Below, piece by piece: positions 24,598 through 37,655 of a stretch of DNA of 64,000 bases; position 1 is the first letter of the stretch; each line of letters starts with the position of its first letter. The position numbers were made by a program, and so were the translations under genes. Source of the DNA: Asterias amurensis (Eukaryota > Echinodermata > Asteroidea > Forcipulatida > Asteriidae); NCBI RefSeq assembly GCF_032118995.1, contig NC_092650.1, positions 1,612,001-1,676,000 on the forward strand. Reading direction: 5' to 3'. The notes below the pieces were generated by a model. That model worked only from the letters and a program-made list of their open reading frames with translations, had not been told where the DNA came from and did no database searches.

Positions 24598-26674
24598 ATC
24601 CCCCTGAACCCGATGTTCTCACTTCGCTGTCAACTGTTGAACAAAAATCAGGAAAAAATTCAGATTTTCAAAACCCCTTCGTCAGACTTTTGAGAGTTAC
24701 GAACGGTGGGTTTTGCTCGACCCTTTGTACTCCATACTTGGCCCGTTCAAAGTAAATTACAAAGCTGGCATTTTTCCACCTTTAATTATTACCAATACCT
24801 ACAATTTTTTGATATTTCGTGGATGACACCATACAATATCAAGTACCTTAAGGAAAACCATTTAAGGCTGTGCGAACCAAGTGAAAAAAGACACGAAAGT
24901 GCAACTTACTTTTGGGCCAGCTGGATGAAGTTATCCAAAAATATAGTGACAAAGGCCGAGTCAAATCACGTAGCGACCAGCTCGAATCCAATGCCTGAAT
25001 GTCCGAACCAAATCTCATATAGATCTGAAACTCCACCAGTCCTTAAAGTAGTCAAGTTTATTCCTCCTCGACAAATTTTAGCAAAATTCACCAAGAAGGA
25101 GCAAAATTAGAGCAAATTTTATGGACCGGCTCTTTTACTCCAACCACTGAACGATCTTCTCCCTGGAATGAAACCCCGCCAAACTGTACGCATCGACAGT
25201 GCGCAGAGGGAATGCCGTCCGACGAAGGTGGCGTATTTTTGCCGCGAAAAACTTCGCGCCGGGTTTAAAACTCTTGTAAAATACTCAATTATTTCATATA
25301 AAAGAGTAAAATAGTTGACATTCAAAACATTTATTCTGTAAATGAATAATTTCTTATCCTAAAAATATATGATTCTCCCAAAAGTTACGCCTTTTACAGA
25401 TTTTTTTTCACACACAGAATCCACTGCCCGGGAAAACTGAGTTTGTGTTTCGACGCGGGAAAATTAAGCACATATCTGCTTGTTTTCGATATTTTTGAGG
25501 GATGCTGAAGTAAATTTTTTGTCCAAAAAGAAGACTAAATACTTTTTGTTATAACTGTAATGAAATCTTATTGTTGTTTTTCACTTTCTGGCAATTAGTT
25601 TATACAAAAACTTTAGTTTAAGTTTGGACGTCTGCTGATATTCTGAAACGAAGTCCGTGATTGGTCCATTCTGTACTTCCGCATTCCCGGTTTGTTTACA
25701 TGCTTGCCTGAAGACTTCATTTACGAGTCAATGCACAACAAGTGGAACACGTGCGGTGAAGCTGTCGTGCAATGTAGGCTCTGCAATTTAGTCTCAATTT
25801 CAGGTAAAATTAATCGGTTTAATCAATTTAATTGTAATATTGGGTACTTGAGGGTTTGTTTTTAACCAGTGTTGATGTAAGAGAGACGTTTGAATGATAT
25901 AAACATGGTTATTTTATTGTAAAAATCGTGTGTTTTTATGACAATATGGCGAGTTTACATACATGATGTGTGCTGTGTGAGTGTACATTGGTAAACAGTT
26001 CAGTTGTTCGTACAATAATTTGGGTGTACATTCTTCTGCAGGGAAGTTCAGTTTTACTTAACTTTTTGAGCATAAGTAAGCATTAGTCAATAAATAAAAT
26101 AGTTTCCAATAGTTTCAAAGACAATGGATGATTTACTAATTAAGTATTTTTAGAGCAGTATTTTTTCTTGAGAAATTTTGTCTTTAAAAATTTAGATTTC
26201 ACTGAATTTGAATAAATGACAAGGCCATTTTTTTATTTTTTTATTTTGTCATGTTAATTAATCATTGGGATGGATGCCAAATCGGACCGCTATTAAACAA
26301 CTATTAACTATATCTGTGTTAAAATACGATCCATTTGTTGGTAAAACAGAATGAAGATGTTGCTGTCATAAGGAATTTTACAGACCGTCGGGAGGATGGA
26401 GGGTTTTGATTATCGCAGCTATAATTTACCCAGTTATGACTATTTTTTGTTGAAACAATTGAAAAGATGATGGTTAGATGTTAAACATTTCTGTTACAGT
26501 AAATGGTATCATAATTCACTGTTGTCATCTCGGGTATGGGTCTTAATTACATAATGACACCATAGAGTAAGGACAGAGATGACACCATAACAGCATGTTT
26601 TTCTTATTATTTCCAGAAATTCTGAATAAGATGTCCTTAAGTTTTTGACAGTTGATTGGCAGACAATCAGAATT
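24598..26674. promoter_or_regulatory. Divergent promoter interval, cyclin E (minus) / BtpA gene (plus), with E2F-type sites
   Basis: The coding starts of the two genes are 2.1 kb apart, back to back. GC-richer sequence at 25130-25790 holds E2F-like motifs: CCGCGAAAA (25242-25250) and TTCGCGCC (25253-25260) side by side, CCCGGGAAAA (25427-25436) and GCGGGAAAA (25455-25463). E2F control of cyclin E is well established in animals. A CACGTG E-box (25748-25753) lies in the probable BtpA first exon, which ends at the donor after 25803. Start sites were not determined; no clear TATA box was seen. The open frames on both strands at 24700-25110 look non-genic. Confidence 0.5.
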
Positions 26675-29600
26675 ATGGCAAAGAATGCGTTGAGCATGTT
26701 CTGTCAGCTGTTTGGCCGAAACAACAGTGCCATTGTCGGAATGATACATGTCAAAGCTCTACCAGGTAGGTACATAAAAAGCAAAACAAAAGTAGGCATG
26801 AAATAACTCTGAATTTCGTTGTTATAGTGTGGTTAAATTTAATCAAAATGTTAAAAAGGAAGTAGGTGAATTCTATAAACCCAAACAAACTCTCATGATT
26901 CATAGGTGAACCCTAACCCAAACTGAACTCGTACCCATTTGAGGGCGCTAAGGCATTTTCTTCTTGGTAAAGGTCATCCTGCGAGGAAATTGTAAATTTC
27001 TTTTTGAGCATTTCATTTTCTAGGGCACCAAGGCAATGACAAGGGGGCATGTTGCCTCTGTGAAGTATCAGGCCTGAGTTTCTCTGGTTTATAAGAGTTT
27101 TACTTTTATGAATGATTTGTTTTCCTTAAAGGAACGTTACAGAATTAGTAAGAAACTAAAATCGTGAAGATCACAGATTTACATAAAACTTACATGTTGT
27201 AATGATGATGATAGTAGAAAACATCCCTTAAAATATTTCTGTCTGAAATTTCACATTTTATGAGAAAAAAATAATATAATTTCGCGTTTGGAGTTTATCG
27301 CTCAGTGGGCGTTTTGTTCATTTTTGTATAGGCATCGATTCAATGCAAAATTTGTAATATATTCTCTCGTGACCCAGATAGCCTATCGATCTTAATATTC
27401 TACAGGTTTGTCAGTTCATGTGTCTATTGGATTACATAAAGTGCTTTACACTGCCAAAAACTTTTTTGCTAGCAAAACCAACTCTGTAATGTTCCTTTAA
27501 ACCCAGGCAGTCCGAGGAATACTCTTGCCATGAGGGATATTATTCAGAGAGCTTGTAAAGAGGCAGAAGGCTACAAAGATTCAGGTGTGGTATGTATGAG
27601 TTCATTAAGGCTTTGTTTTATTCTTCAAAATTCTCATTTTGCAAATTTAATTCCTTTGCAAACTTGTGTCAACAAGATCCTCTTTTGTGTTGAATTTGTG
27701 TTCTCTCCTATGAAACTTGTTTGCACAAAATATTGGGTTTTTAACGCTAACATAAAGAATTTAAAGACAGTGGACACTATTGGTAATTGTCTAAGACCAG
27801 CCTTCTCACTTGGTGTATCTTAACATATGCATAAAATAACAAACCTGTGAAAATTTGAGCTCAACCGGTCATGAAAGAAAAAACACCCTTGACACATGAA
27901 GTTGTATGCTTTCAAATGCTTGATTTCGAGACCGCAAATTCTAAACTTGAGGTCTCAAAATAAAATTCGTGGAAAATTACTTTTTTTTCTCGAAAACTAA
28001 GTCACTGCAGAGGGAGCGAGTTCTCACAATGTTTTTTACTATCAACCCTCTCCCCATTACTCGTTACCAAGTAAGATTTTATGCTAACAATTATTTTGAG
28101 TAAATACCAATAGTGTCCACTGCCTTTAAACAATCATGTTAAAGTCGGTTTCTAGCAAAATAATTTCAAGTTTTATTCAGTAAGTTTGCTGGATTTCACA
28201 AAGCACTTTAGCTTTCGATTATATTTTTTTTAATCGACTGTTATCATCATTGTAATGGTCTGCGTGCATTAACATTTGTAACACCCAAACTTCTCATGTG
28301 CTTTCCATAGGATTCTATTATGATAGAAAACATGCACGACGTCCCCTATCTTCCAGCTGAGCGTATGGGGACAGAAATCACAGCGAGTATGACAGCAGTA
28401 GCTTGCAAAGTCCGAGAGATATGTCCGAGCATTCCTTGTGGTGTTCAGATCTTGTCTGGTGGTAACAAGGAAGCATTATCAGTAGCACAAGCAGCAGGTT
28501 GGTTGAATCTCTATATCCTATCACTCTTGATTCAATCAGGGTTCTCGCACAATCTTGCGTGTTGGGCCGATTTGCGCGAATTTCGGGCCGATATGCGCGC
28601 TTTTCGGCCAGTACACAAAAAAAGAAAAATCATCAAGATAAATAACGGTCTTGAATGCAGCACAGTAGGGCATTAAAAAAAACAAAAAACATTACAAAGA
28701 CTTAGTTTCAATTCAGCATTCTTTGGCCATACTTCCATAATTTGGGTTCAGAATTGCTCCCCCCCCCAGTTTCACTATGGAACAAACTCCCCACCTCCCC
28801 CCCCCCCCCAAATCTCTGACAAGTCACTACTTATAAATACCAGCTTCAAATCTCATTTGAACTTATCTTGTGCTTCAATCTATGTAACTCATTGTAGGAC
28901 TACTTGCTTCTGTATCTCTCTTGCGCCAGGAGTGTCTTTTAGCCAGACATGGCGCATTATAAATGGCCACTGTTCTCATTATTTATTTATCCCTTAGGAT
29001 TTGATTTCATCAGGGCTGAAGGTTTTGTCTTTGCCCATGTTGGTGATGAGGGTCTGATGAACTCCTGTGCTGGAGATCTGTTGAGATACAGGAAACAAAT
29101 CGGAGCTGACAATATCAAGATCTTCACAGACATCAAGAAAAAGCATTGGTGTGTAGATTTCAATTTTTAAAGGTACTGGACACTATTGGTAATTACTCAA
29201 AATTATAATTAGCATAAAACCTTACTTGGTAACGAGTAATGGAGAGCTGTTGATAGTGTAAAACATTGTGAAAACTGCTCCCTCTGAAGTAACGTAGTTT
29301 TCGAGAAAGATGTAATTTTTCACGAATTTGATTTCGAGACGTCAGATTTAGATTTTGATGTCTCAAAATCAAGCATCTGAAAGCACACAACTTCTATGAC
29401 AAGGGTGTTTTTTTCTTCCATTATTATCTCAAAACTTTGATGACCGATTGAGCTCACATTTTCACATTCTCACATTTTTATTTTATGCATATGTTGAGGT
29501 ACACCAAGTGAGAAGACTGGTCTTTGACAATTACCAATAGTGTCCGATGTCTTTAATCTATAAGTCTTAGGGCCATGTCACACGACGAGGCAATTCACAG

Positions 29601-30701
29601 GCAACCAGTTCCAGGCAATCTTCAAGAAGAGAATCCATTCACATTTGAATGATCTCATAATTTTCTAGGGGATTGTAAGTTATGGTTACTTGTGTTACTT
29701 GTGTGCTACAGAAGTGGTCCTGAAGCATGCACTGCAGTTCATGTTCTCTCATCTGTAGCTGTTTCACTGTTTTCTTGTCTCCTTTTCTGGGCTTTGAATC
29801 CTTGAAGGGAAATATCCCTTTGGTTTTTGGAATGGTTAAATTGTTTGAATCCTACATCAATGTAGATTCTAACAATAAAAATAACCTGCGAAAATGTCAT
29901 TTCAAATGTTGCATTTTTCAGATATTGCCGAAAATCTAGAGTTATTATGTCCATGCAGGAAGAATAATGCGTTAATGGAATACACAATCTTAGAGACGCT
30001 AACAATCAGTAATGCTTATCAGATTCAAATTTTGGGGGATGAGGCAAATCAATCGAGGTGGATTTGGAACCCACCTTTGCATTGCTAGAGCAGACTTGAT
30101 GTTACCAAGGGACTTTCTCCTGAACTCTCTAACTAGTTCATGTAGTAAGAGGTTTAGGCCAGATATTCTCATTGTTCTTTCCGATTGTTTGACAGCTCCC
30201 ACGCCATCACGTCAGACGTTAGTATTGCAGACACTGCAGAGGCTGCTGAATTCTTTGGCAGTGATGGAGTCATTGTAACAGGGAGTGCAACAGGAAAAGC
30301 TGCCAGTCAACAAGAAATCTCTGGTTAGTTTAATCCTTCTGCGTAAATCGTGTTTCCACAGTAAATTCTCCCAAACATTCAGTTTTTACATCATTTTAAG
30401 ATTGTCTGCAGCCATCAAAGATTTTCAGCAAAGATTTTGACCCAGTTGAAGTGAACTCAACATCGTTAATGTGTAACTTGCAATTCAATTCATTCCAGAT
30501 GTCCAGAAATCAGTGAGCATACCCGTCTTGGTCGGGTCAGGAGTTACCACGGACAATGTTCAGCACTACCTCGCTGCAAACGCCCTCATTGTTGGGTCTC
30601 ACTTCAAGGAAAACAACCTATGGCACTTTGACCCTGACTTTGGTAAAGTGCAACGGTTCATGGACAAGGTGAAACATCTACGAGACGGCGGGACAACGTA
30701 A
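26675..30701 (+). CDS. BtpA family protein (TIM-barrel, F13E9.13-like)
   Basis: Six coding exons 26675-26765, 27507-27589, 28311-28497, 28998-29148, 30196-30323, 30499-30701 join in phases 1, 0, 1, 2, 1 to 280 aa plus TAA. The opening SAIVGMIHVKALPGSPRN is the BtpA signature (GMIHxxxLPGSP). Further family landmarks are DSIMIENMHDVPY, AERMGTEITASM, GVQILSGGNKEALSVA, FIRAEGFVFAHVGDEG, IFTDIKKKH, DGVIVTGSATG and PVLVGSGVTTDNV, the last resembling the phosphate-binding loops of (beta/alpha)8 barrels. BtpA was named in cyanobacteria for photosystem I biogenesis. Animals keep homologues of unclear function, so I give no reaction. Length matches the family. The gene is divergent from cyclin E. A MITE ends 6 bases before exon 2, and the 28497 donor (GTTGGT) is weak. 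A likely noncoding first exon ends at the GTAAAA donor after 25803. Confidence 0.93.
26941..27077 (-). repeat. Dispersed repeat family 9, inverted copy
   Basis: Read on the minus strand it has AGGCCTGATACTTCACAGAG and CTTGGTGCCCTAGAAAATG. It lies in BtpA intron 1, just before the family 10 MITE. Confidence 0.7.
27125..27501. mobile_element. MITE family 10 abutting BtpA exon 2
   Basis: Termini TTAAAGGAACGTTACAGA and TCTGTAATGTTCCTTTAAA are complementary. The body shares ACAGATTTACATAAAACTTAC and GATGATAGTAGAAA with 15366-15670. The right end lies 5-6 bases before the exon that starts at 27507. Confidence 0.75.
27761..28130. mobile_element. MITE family 5, copy 1 (BtpA gene intron 2)
   Basis: Terminal inverted repeats TTAAAGACAGTGGACACTAT and ATAGTGTCCACTGCCTTTAA. 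The body includes ACAAACCTGTGAAAATTTGA and TCGTTACCAAGTAAGATTTT. Same family, opposite orientation, at 29167-29555. Partial relatives at 505-660 and 7568-7900. Confidence 0.85.
29167..29555. mobile_element. MITE family 5, copy 2 (BtpA gene intron 4)
   Basis: Starts TTAAAGGTACTGGACACTAT and ends ATAGTGTCCGATGTCTTTAA, inverted relative to 27761-28130. It begins about 20 bases after the exon 4 donor. Confidence 0.85.
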
Positions 30702-30850
30702 CCATCTACAAAACGGCGGGACATCGTAATGGTAAGCTTGAACAGAAAATTCATCACTGCCACTGCTGAAATTTATTTGTATGTAGTTGTTGGTTTGTCA
30801 TTTTTTAAATGTGATCGCTAGACTTTGTTTGCTAAAACCATTGTTTAGAA

Positions 30851-30996
30851 TGGGAGACTTTTGGATGGTCCATTTTAACAGTTCTCGCGCATGTTCAGAC
30901 CTACACGCGCAATACTGAGCATGTGTGCACACGCTCAGAGCCGCAAAACAGGACCACTATGTCTGCTGCTGCCAGGGTCTCAAAAGTCTCCCATTT
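30851..30996. mobile_element. Foldback MITE family 8, copy 2
   Basis: Ends ATGGGAGACTTTTGGATGG and TCTCAAAAGTCTCCCAT, with decayed inner arms (CTGCTGCTGCCAGG). It lies about 150 bases past the BtpA stop, inside the probable 3'UTR. Confidence 0.7.
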
Positions 30997-31116
30997 GATC
31001 AGATCACTTTCAATTTGATTGAATTTCGTTTTATACCAGTAAATTTCATCTTAGACCAGTAAGTTTTAAAATGAACAAAGAATGCAAAATGAAAATTGCC
31101 ATTTGGTTTTGATAAT

Positions 31117-31157
31117 AATAAAGGGATGAACTTTTATTGTAAAATATTTTAAATAAA
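31117..31157 (+). terminator. Probable BtpA gene polyadenylation signals
   Basis: AATAAA at 31117-31122 and again near 31152, about 420-450 bases past the stop, are the first canonical signals. The cleavage site was not determined. Confidence 0.4.
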
Positions 31158-32680
31158 ACTTGTATCATAGGAAGGTAAAATCAAGAAGTAGGACAAGCTA
31201 TGCAATTAATCTGGGCCTAATTGCATAAAGCTTGTGAGCATTTCCAAAGTATGACCCTTCTATTAGCAGGCATGTTTCCTTTTTGTATGCAGCCGGCACA
31301 TTCTTAAAGTTGCCCACAGAACTTCATAGTATATGGGTGTTTGGTAGCAAACGCAGTCCTTCACTGAAAAAACAGATACATGTACAGTCAGTCAATTCCT
31401 CCAAGTTTTTGCAAAATTAAGGTGTTGAAAATATTCCCTGTAAGATTTACATACAAATTATAACCCATTGTCCACAGTTGCTACTTCCACAACAAAATGA
31501 TTAAAAAGTCGCCATGGGTAATAAAGTCTTTTGTTAGAATTAAACCCAAGGATGAAGTCTTTGTTGTTGGAAAGCTGGTGATATTCGGATATTATTCATT
31601 TGTTTCGGATGAATGCTATGTTAAGTAATACTGTTGAACCATCCTGATGTACGTGACCTAAGTATTCAAGGTAAATTGGGTTATATAAAGTGATTGAGAA
31701 ATATCTATCAGAAGGTGACTGTAAAATCACCATATGTGATGTGATCAGTGCTGATGGGGATGGATGTCAAGTTTCTATGTTTTTTAACGTGGACAATAAA
31801 TAAATCTATTCTATTCTATGTTTTCTATTCTAAACTCTGCGATAGTAAGAATACAAAGCAAGACGGTTCTTAAAGAACAAAATCTTCCTGGCAAGTAGAT
31901 ACATATAATTTATGGTGTTACCTCAAACCAAATATATATTGACACCTCACCATGCAATGGCTCAAATCCCATGCAAGCTAAATAAGTTGTTTGTTGCAAT
32001 TATCGGTATCGAGAAACAAGCCAAACAAGCCAACAGGGGTAAAATAAAGATTTAAAAAATTTAAATGCAAAAATAATTTCCATTTTTATATTGGCAACTT
32101 TTTTTCTACTAAATAACATCAAAAAGGGGGAAAAAATTAGCATTTAAATTAAAGTGCTGATATATGTTCAATTAAAACTCGTCCTTGAAATCTTTTTTTC
32201 TCAGTTTCATTCTCTAGCTCCATCTCTTGGTGCCTCTACTTTCACAACTTTTGAACCAAAGGTGGTTTCATTCAACTGTATTGAAGCATAGATTATGCTC
32301 TTTTCAAATTTATAAAAAAAGAAGACCTAGGTCGACAAACAACTAATTTTGCTTGACTGCATCACATATACTACACTCTCATTTGAATAAGTGTTAAATT
32401 GAACAAATTAATATTAACGAAAGGTAATCAGTAAGAGACCAGTCAGACGTTGTTGACCATTATAAAAACAAATCAACTTGGTTTAATAAATTAACTCAAA
32501 AGTCATCCAATTTTTCAACAATGAATTAGAGGAAATAAGAAGATAAAACACATGCACTCAACACTGATACAGAAAGTCGTTTACAAATATTGTAAAAAAC
32601 TTATTTCTACATGTATCATCCAAGTTTATCCATTTTTACATAACCACATCTCCTTATTTGGAGCAACTGAACTCCACACC

Positions 32681-32928
32681 AGGACTCAATTTATAAGCTG
32701 CTTAGCGGCCCATTTTGTGCTTACTGCAAGATTTCCATTTCATACCTCTGCAAACGGTAAGCACCCGAAAAGGTGTGCTAACCTTCTGGTGTTTACTGTA
32801 TGAAAATGCAAATCCATGGTAAACACGCAAACTGGCCGGCTAATTTTCTTGCTTACCTGTGAAATACGCTTACGCTTCAGCAAATTTTTCTGCTATAGTT
32901 AGCACAAAAATTTGCTTACTGGGCCCAG
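32681..32928. mobile_element. MITE family 1 copy
   Basis: Internal TAAGCTGCTTAGCGGCCC and TGTGAAATACGCTTACG, right end TTACTGGGCCC. Termini are partly decayed. It lies between the BtpA gene and TP53INP. Confidence 0.6.
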
Positions 32929-34311
32929 CTAGGTCAACAAACAAGCGATTTTGATGTGTCTAAATGATGTAACTTTTTGAAAGAAAAAACGATGACTCAC
33001 TTTTGAATGCCACCTGAAGATTTAATTCTCTCATCAGAAAGTTCCCAAGTTACATGTCGGTCAAAAAACATATGAAAATGTCTTTCAACTTCCTCAACAC
33101 AAGGGCATTGTATTGTGTTCTTCTAACTGAACTGAGCTATTCAAGAAAATCAATATTTTTTACACAAAAAAACTTCTAGTGTAACTCAATAAAAAATTAA
33201 CTAATACATATTAATATATTAATAATTCTTCATACAACTTCTCTCATTTACAACTAACACTCTCACCAGAAACTCATTTATAGAATTTAACATACAACAT
33301 ATATACTTAAATAAACTTCCCTCATGCTAAAGTGTTGATCTGGTTGCTGTTATGGAACATTCAAAGAACAAGTTTTAATACAAATATTTATCTGAATTAG
33401 TCTTTGGAAAATATAACAAGTATTTTTGTTCAAAATGTTGAAAATAGAACCCTGATTTGCGGCGCATCATTTACGTGGAGCGATGCCCGCTCGCAATGTC
33501 TTGGTGTAACAAGCGTCCATTTTCCTGCAAAGCCGTTTTCACACTGTATCACTTATCCCTGTATAATACAGCCCGTGGAGGCAATGGGACTTTTTTAACC
33601 CCACAGTTACCCCAGTGCACTTTCACACTGTGTTCCTATTCTACAGGGTTCCAGTTGCATGTTTCAAGAATGATATACCCACAGGTTTTACCTCTTGCCC
33701 CTACTCCAGAGCAGGGGTGGCTACTCCCCGGGGTATGCTAATTTGCCAAAGCATGAAATTGGGCCCTGGATGCGTGTACCGTCCGTACATGCTTAGAGCA
33801 CCCTCATTGTTTGCCCAGTGATGAGCTAATATCCTACTTAATTAAAATGACAGTATGTGTTACAAGTACCATCAGTATTAATAAAGTGATTAAATTCAAG
33901 CTGTCATGCATGCATACATCGTACAATTCATAAAATGTTCCTTCCTTAATTTTTCACCTCAAGTACAATAATGTCTCATTAACAATCTAGAATATAAACT
34001 AGCTTCACTCTCACTGAACGCATTTTTTGTTCACACAAAAGGCTTTCCCTACAGCTTTGCCTTGTAGTTAATACATATCTCTTAATCTCGGAACGCTTCT
34101 CATACAAATTACTACAGCTACATAAGTTTTTGGTGCTGTGTTGTATTGCTGTGCATAAATTTCCGTGTGCCATATAACTGACACAGACAGTTGAATTTGT
34201 CATAAAAACCTTGGGCCAATTTCCAAACTAGATGCTCTGAAAGCAGTTTGTGGGGATTTTGAAAATTTCCCTTTTCATCACTATTTTGTTTAGTGGTTTG
34301 ATATTGGGTTC

Positions 34312-34488
34312 CAGGCCTGATACTTCACAGAGGCAATGGAGGCGATTGCCTCCGTTGCCCCTTGCCATTGCCTTGGTGCCCTTGAAATGCTCCAGTAGAA
34401 ACTTACAAATTCCTCATAGGGTGCCCTTTGCCAAAGAAAAAATGCCTTGGTGCCCTTGCCCTTTCAAAAATGAAGCATACAGGCCTGG
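34312..34488 (+). repeat. Dispersed repeat family 9 (CAGGCCTGATACTTCACAGA)
   Basis: About 175 bp bounded by CAGGCCTGATACTTCACAG and GAAGCATACAGGCCTG, with inner TTGCCTTGGTGCCCTTGAA. Other copies: 62027-62203 (same orientation), 26941-27077 (inverted) and 42250-42310 (partial). Confidence 0.8.
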
Positions 34489-34859
34489 GGTTCAATTTCA
34501 ATTTCATTCAATTTGTTCCTGTCCTTATAGAAAAACTAACATCAAGATTTCTACACACACAATGAGCAGTGAGACACAATCTAATGTAGAGCAAGGGATG
34601 GTGTTTCCCTTGATGTAACCTTTGACCTGATATTAACTCATCTTCAAGTCCTTGGGCAGTGAATCACCCTTCAGTTTACCAGCACGTTTACACAGGATAC
34701 AAGTGCAAATTGCCTGGTACTTTACCACTTATACGCACACTGCACTTTCATTGAAGAGGGACATGGCAGTGGAAATAACCGCGTAAGATATTTTTAACTT
34801 GATGATGAACATAGTTTTCACAAGATTTTCAGAATGTGGGCAGTGCTTTACGAAAGTCT

Positions 34860-35058
34860 GGGCCCAATTTCATAGAGCTGCTTTAAAAGCAGAAAAGTAT
34901 GCTTAACAGTTTCCTGCTCAGCAAAATGATTAGGATACCAGTCACAAATGGTACATGTGCCATAGTATTTTGGCTGGTAATCTTATTTTTTGGTAAGCAT
35001 AATTTGTTTTTGCTTTAACTACTTTTGGTGCTGAAGCAGCTCTGTGAAATTGAGCCCT
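34860..35058. mobile_element. MITE family 1 copy
   Basis: GGGCCCAATTTCATAGAGCT ... AGCTCTGTGAAATTGAGCCC, with TGGTACATGTGCCATAG and GGCTGGTAATCTTATTTT inside. Confidence 0.85.
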
Positions 35059-36528
35059 GGTGTCACAACCCTTAAATGATACCGTAAAATAAGATTTAAG
35101 ATAATTCTTCTTAAATCACTCCATGCAGTTAATGGTTGAAAGTAAACATAAAAATGAAAATTATCTTGGATTTAACCTTCAATACCCTTCACATGACTAA
35201 GTGCTGCATAATCAACTGCAAACTAGTCAGATTTAAAATGCATAATAAACCTTAAGTGCAGTGGTGATAGTCAGAAACAAGATAAAGTACATAGTAATCT
35301 GAGAGCAATCTGCCTGCGATTCTACTTAAATTTGAAAATCCCTCTCTCCGGTGATGAAAAGCTGGGCAATGCTCTGCTAGGGTATTACGTTCCATGTATC
35401 ACTCATTACCACATGACACTGGAAAACATGTAGGCATAAATAAACAGCAAGTAAATATTACAGTGCCTGCGCTTTTTCTTCTTCTAACATTAAAACATGA
35501 AATGAGAACAGTTGTTGCCGCAAAATTACACTCCAGTACGCAGCACTTGTTAATGGCCTTGTGGTTGTATTGAATGTCTAGGCCTTGTCTGTTTTAATAC
35601 ACTTGATTGCATAGTATTCTTTCTGTCCATATGGTTGGGTTGTTTTTTTGGTGTATATCGTCAACTTTGCCCTATGTTAATTTATTGTAATTTATGTAAA
35701 ATATAAATATATTACTCTCTTCTTGGAAATAAATAATGTTTTTAAGAATAATTATCCCAGAAGTTATTACAGAGACAAAACAAAAACTTCAAAACTATAA
35801 GTGCAGGAAAAACAGTTTGGCTTCGCTGTTGCTAATGCTAGGTGGATTTAGACGTCCCTACTGTAAATTTAATACATACCTACTTGCTATTTCTATGTTC
35901 TAAAACCCTCTAGATTTATGTATATCAGATAAACCTTCACAATAGGCAGAATATTTGTAATAAACCATTCTATTTCAACAATTATTTGGTTGATTGATTT
36001 TTGCCGGGTTGTTGCTATTTCCTAACCCCTGGGCATTCTACGAAACATGCAGACATTTTATGTTGTGTTTCTGTTTTTTGTTCCATATTTTCGTGTACAC
36101 CCATAAAAATATTAACCAGTCAACAACAACAGGAACAATCACAATTTTTACATTACAGATTTTCTTTGTGTGCTCATAAAGAAATTGTCAAAAAAATTAT
36201 TGAGATTCTTTGGTCAGAGACGAAGCCTGTGGCTGATATACCAAGAACGGTGATTGCTTTTGGTAATATATGCATATGATTTTCCCTTATAGTTATTGTA
36301 CATTGTCTGGTTAAAGGAGATGTACACCATTGGTTAAATGCAGCTACACCATTTGCACTGATGTCACACCCAGATACTGATGGTAGATTAGTGCCAACAT
36401 CGTTGTCATATTCCCTCATGCTGATTATCATTTAACCAAAGGGGGACCAGACTAGTTTTCAGCTAGCCTGGGTTTGGTGTTATGATATTATCATTCGAGA
36501 TATGAACAAGCTCCACAGTAAAACATCC

Positions 36529-36670
36529 AGGGCATAATTTCATAAAGCTGCTAAGCAGTAATTAGCAGGATACCAATCATAAATTGTACATGTGACATGG
36601 TAGTTTGGCTGGTAACCTTATTTTGGTAAGCACAATTTTTTCTGCTTAAGCAGCTCTATGAAATTGGGCC
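36529..36670. mobile_element. MITE family 1 copy, short
   Basis: GGGCATAATTTCATAAAGCTG ... AGCAGCTCTATGAAATTGGGCC around GTACATGTGACATGGTAG. Confidence 0.75.
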
Positions 36671-37655
36671 TATGTTAATAGCCAAATGATACCAAAATAA
36701 TAATTTGCAAACCATTGATGTACAAAACCTTTCAGACTGCCTGCACAAACAACCAACAATATTCATAAATTATTATTATTATTTGGAATGTAATCAAGTT
36801 TTGCAAATAAATATTAATGTCTTCAGAAACAGAGATAAGAGCAGTTTTTTTTTAGTAAATGGCAAAAGAACAATAAGGTCACATTGTGATACATAGATGC
36901 TAATTCACATTATCATTTTTTCCCTTCAAATTAGCAACCTGTTTGTTTTATGTTAAAAACGAATAACAATAATTAATTTAATTTCCTTTGTTGAAGTTGT
37001 GTTAGTAAACTTAAGGTTTGCAGAGAAAGGGCAAAATAAATTATGATGACCTGTTTTTCACCCCTCATATTTGGGAGTTACATATTTTCACATTCAGCTA
37101 TTATTTCTCTGACAAATGTTGCAAGTGAGTTTGTTTGCCTTTTCCCCCAGGTAAAAACAAAGGGTTTTTAGACTGAAAATAATGTGAATATAGGCTTTAA
37201 ATCAGTTTATATTAAATAATTAATTAATTGTTGATTAGCAATGTAGCACCGTTGTGTCGAAAATACGAGGTTATGAATTTGTTCACAATACTCTCACACT
37301 AGTGACAACCATTCCTTTCATTTAAACACCTAAATTGTTTGATTGATTTCTACAAAACAAAACTGATTTTTTTAGTATATTTGGAAAACAATTTCTGTGC
37401 AAAAGATGTAATTTAATAACAGGCAATCGATTTTGTAGCTTGTTAATAATAACTTCATGCACACACTTGCATAGTACCACATCAAATTATTTCAGCATGC
37501 ATAATGGCCAAAATCAACAATGATGCTTTCTATGGCTAGATTGTTATTTTAAATTTTGATTTTTTAAATTGAACAAGAATTGATTTCAGAAAGCGCTTCT
37601 CGGAAACCCTGTTTTACTCTTGCATTAAAAAGATTTCCATATTCACTCTATGGAT

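Noticed and set aside
24706-25110. 134-codon plus-strand open frame upstream of cyclin E
   Set aside because: No domain, no splice context, and it lies in the divergent promoter/5'UTR interval. Composition looks like chance.
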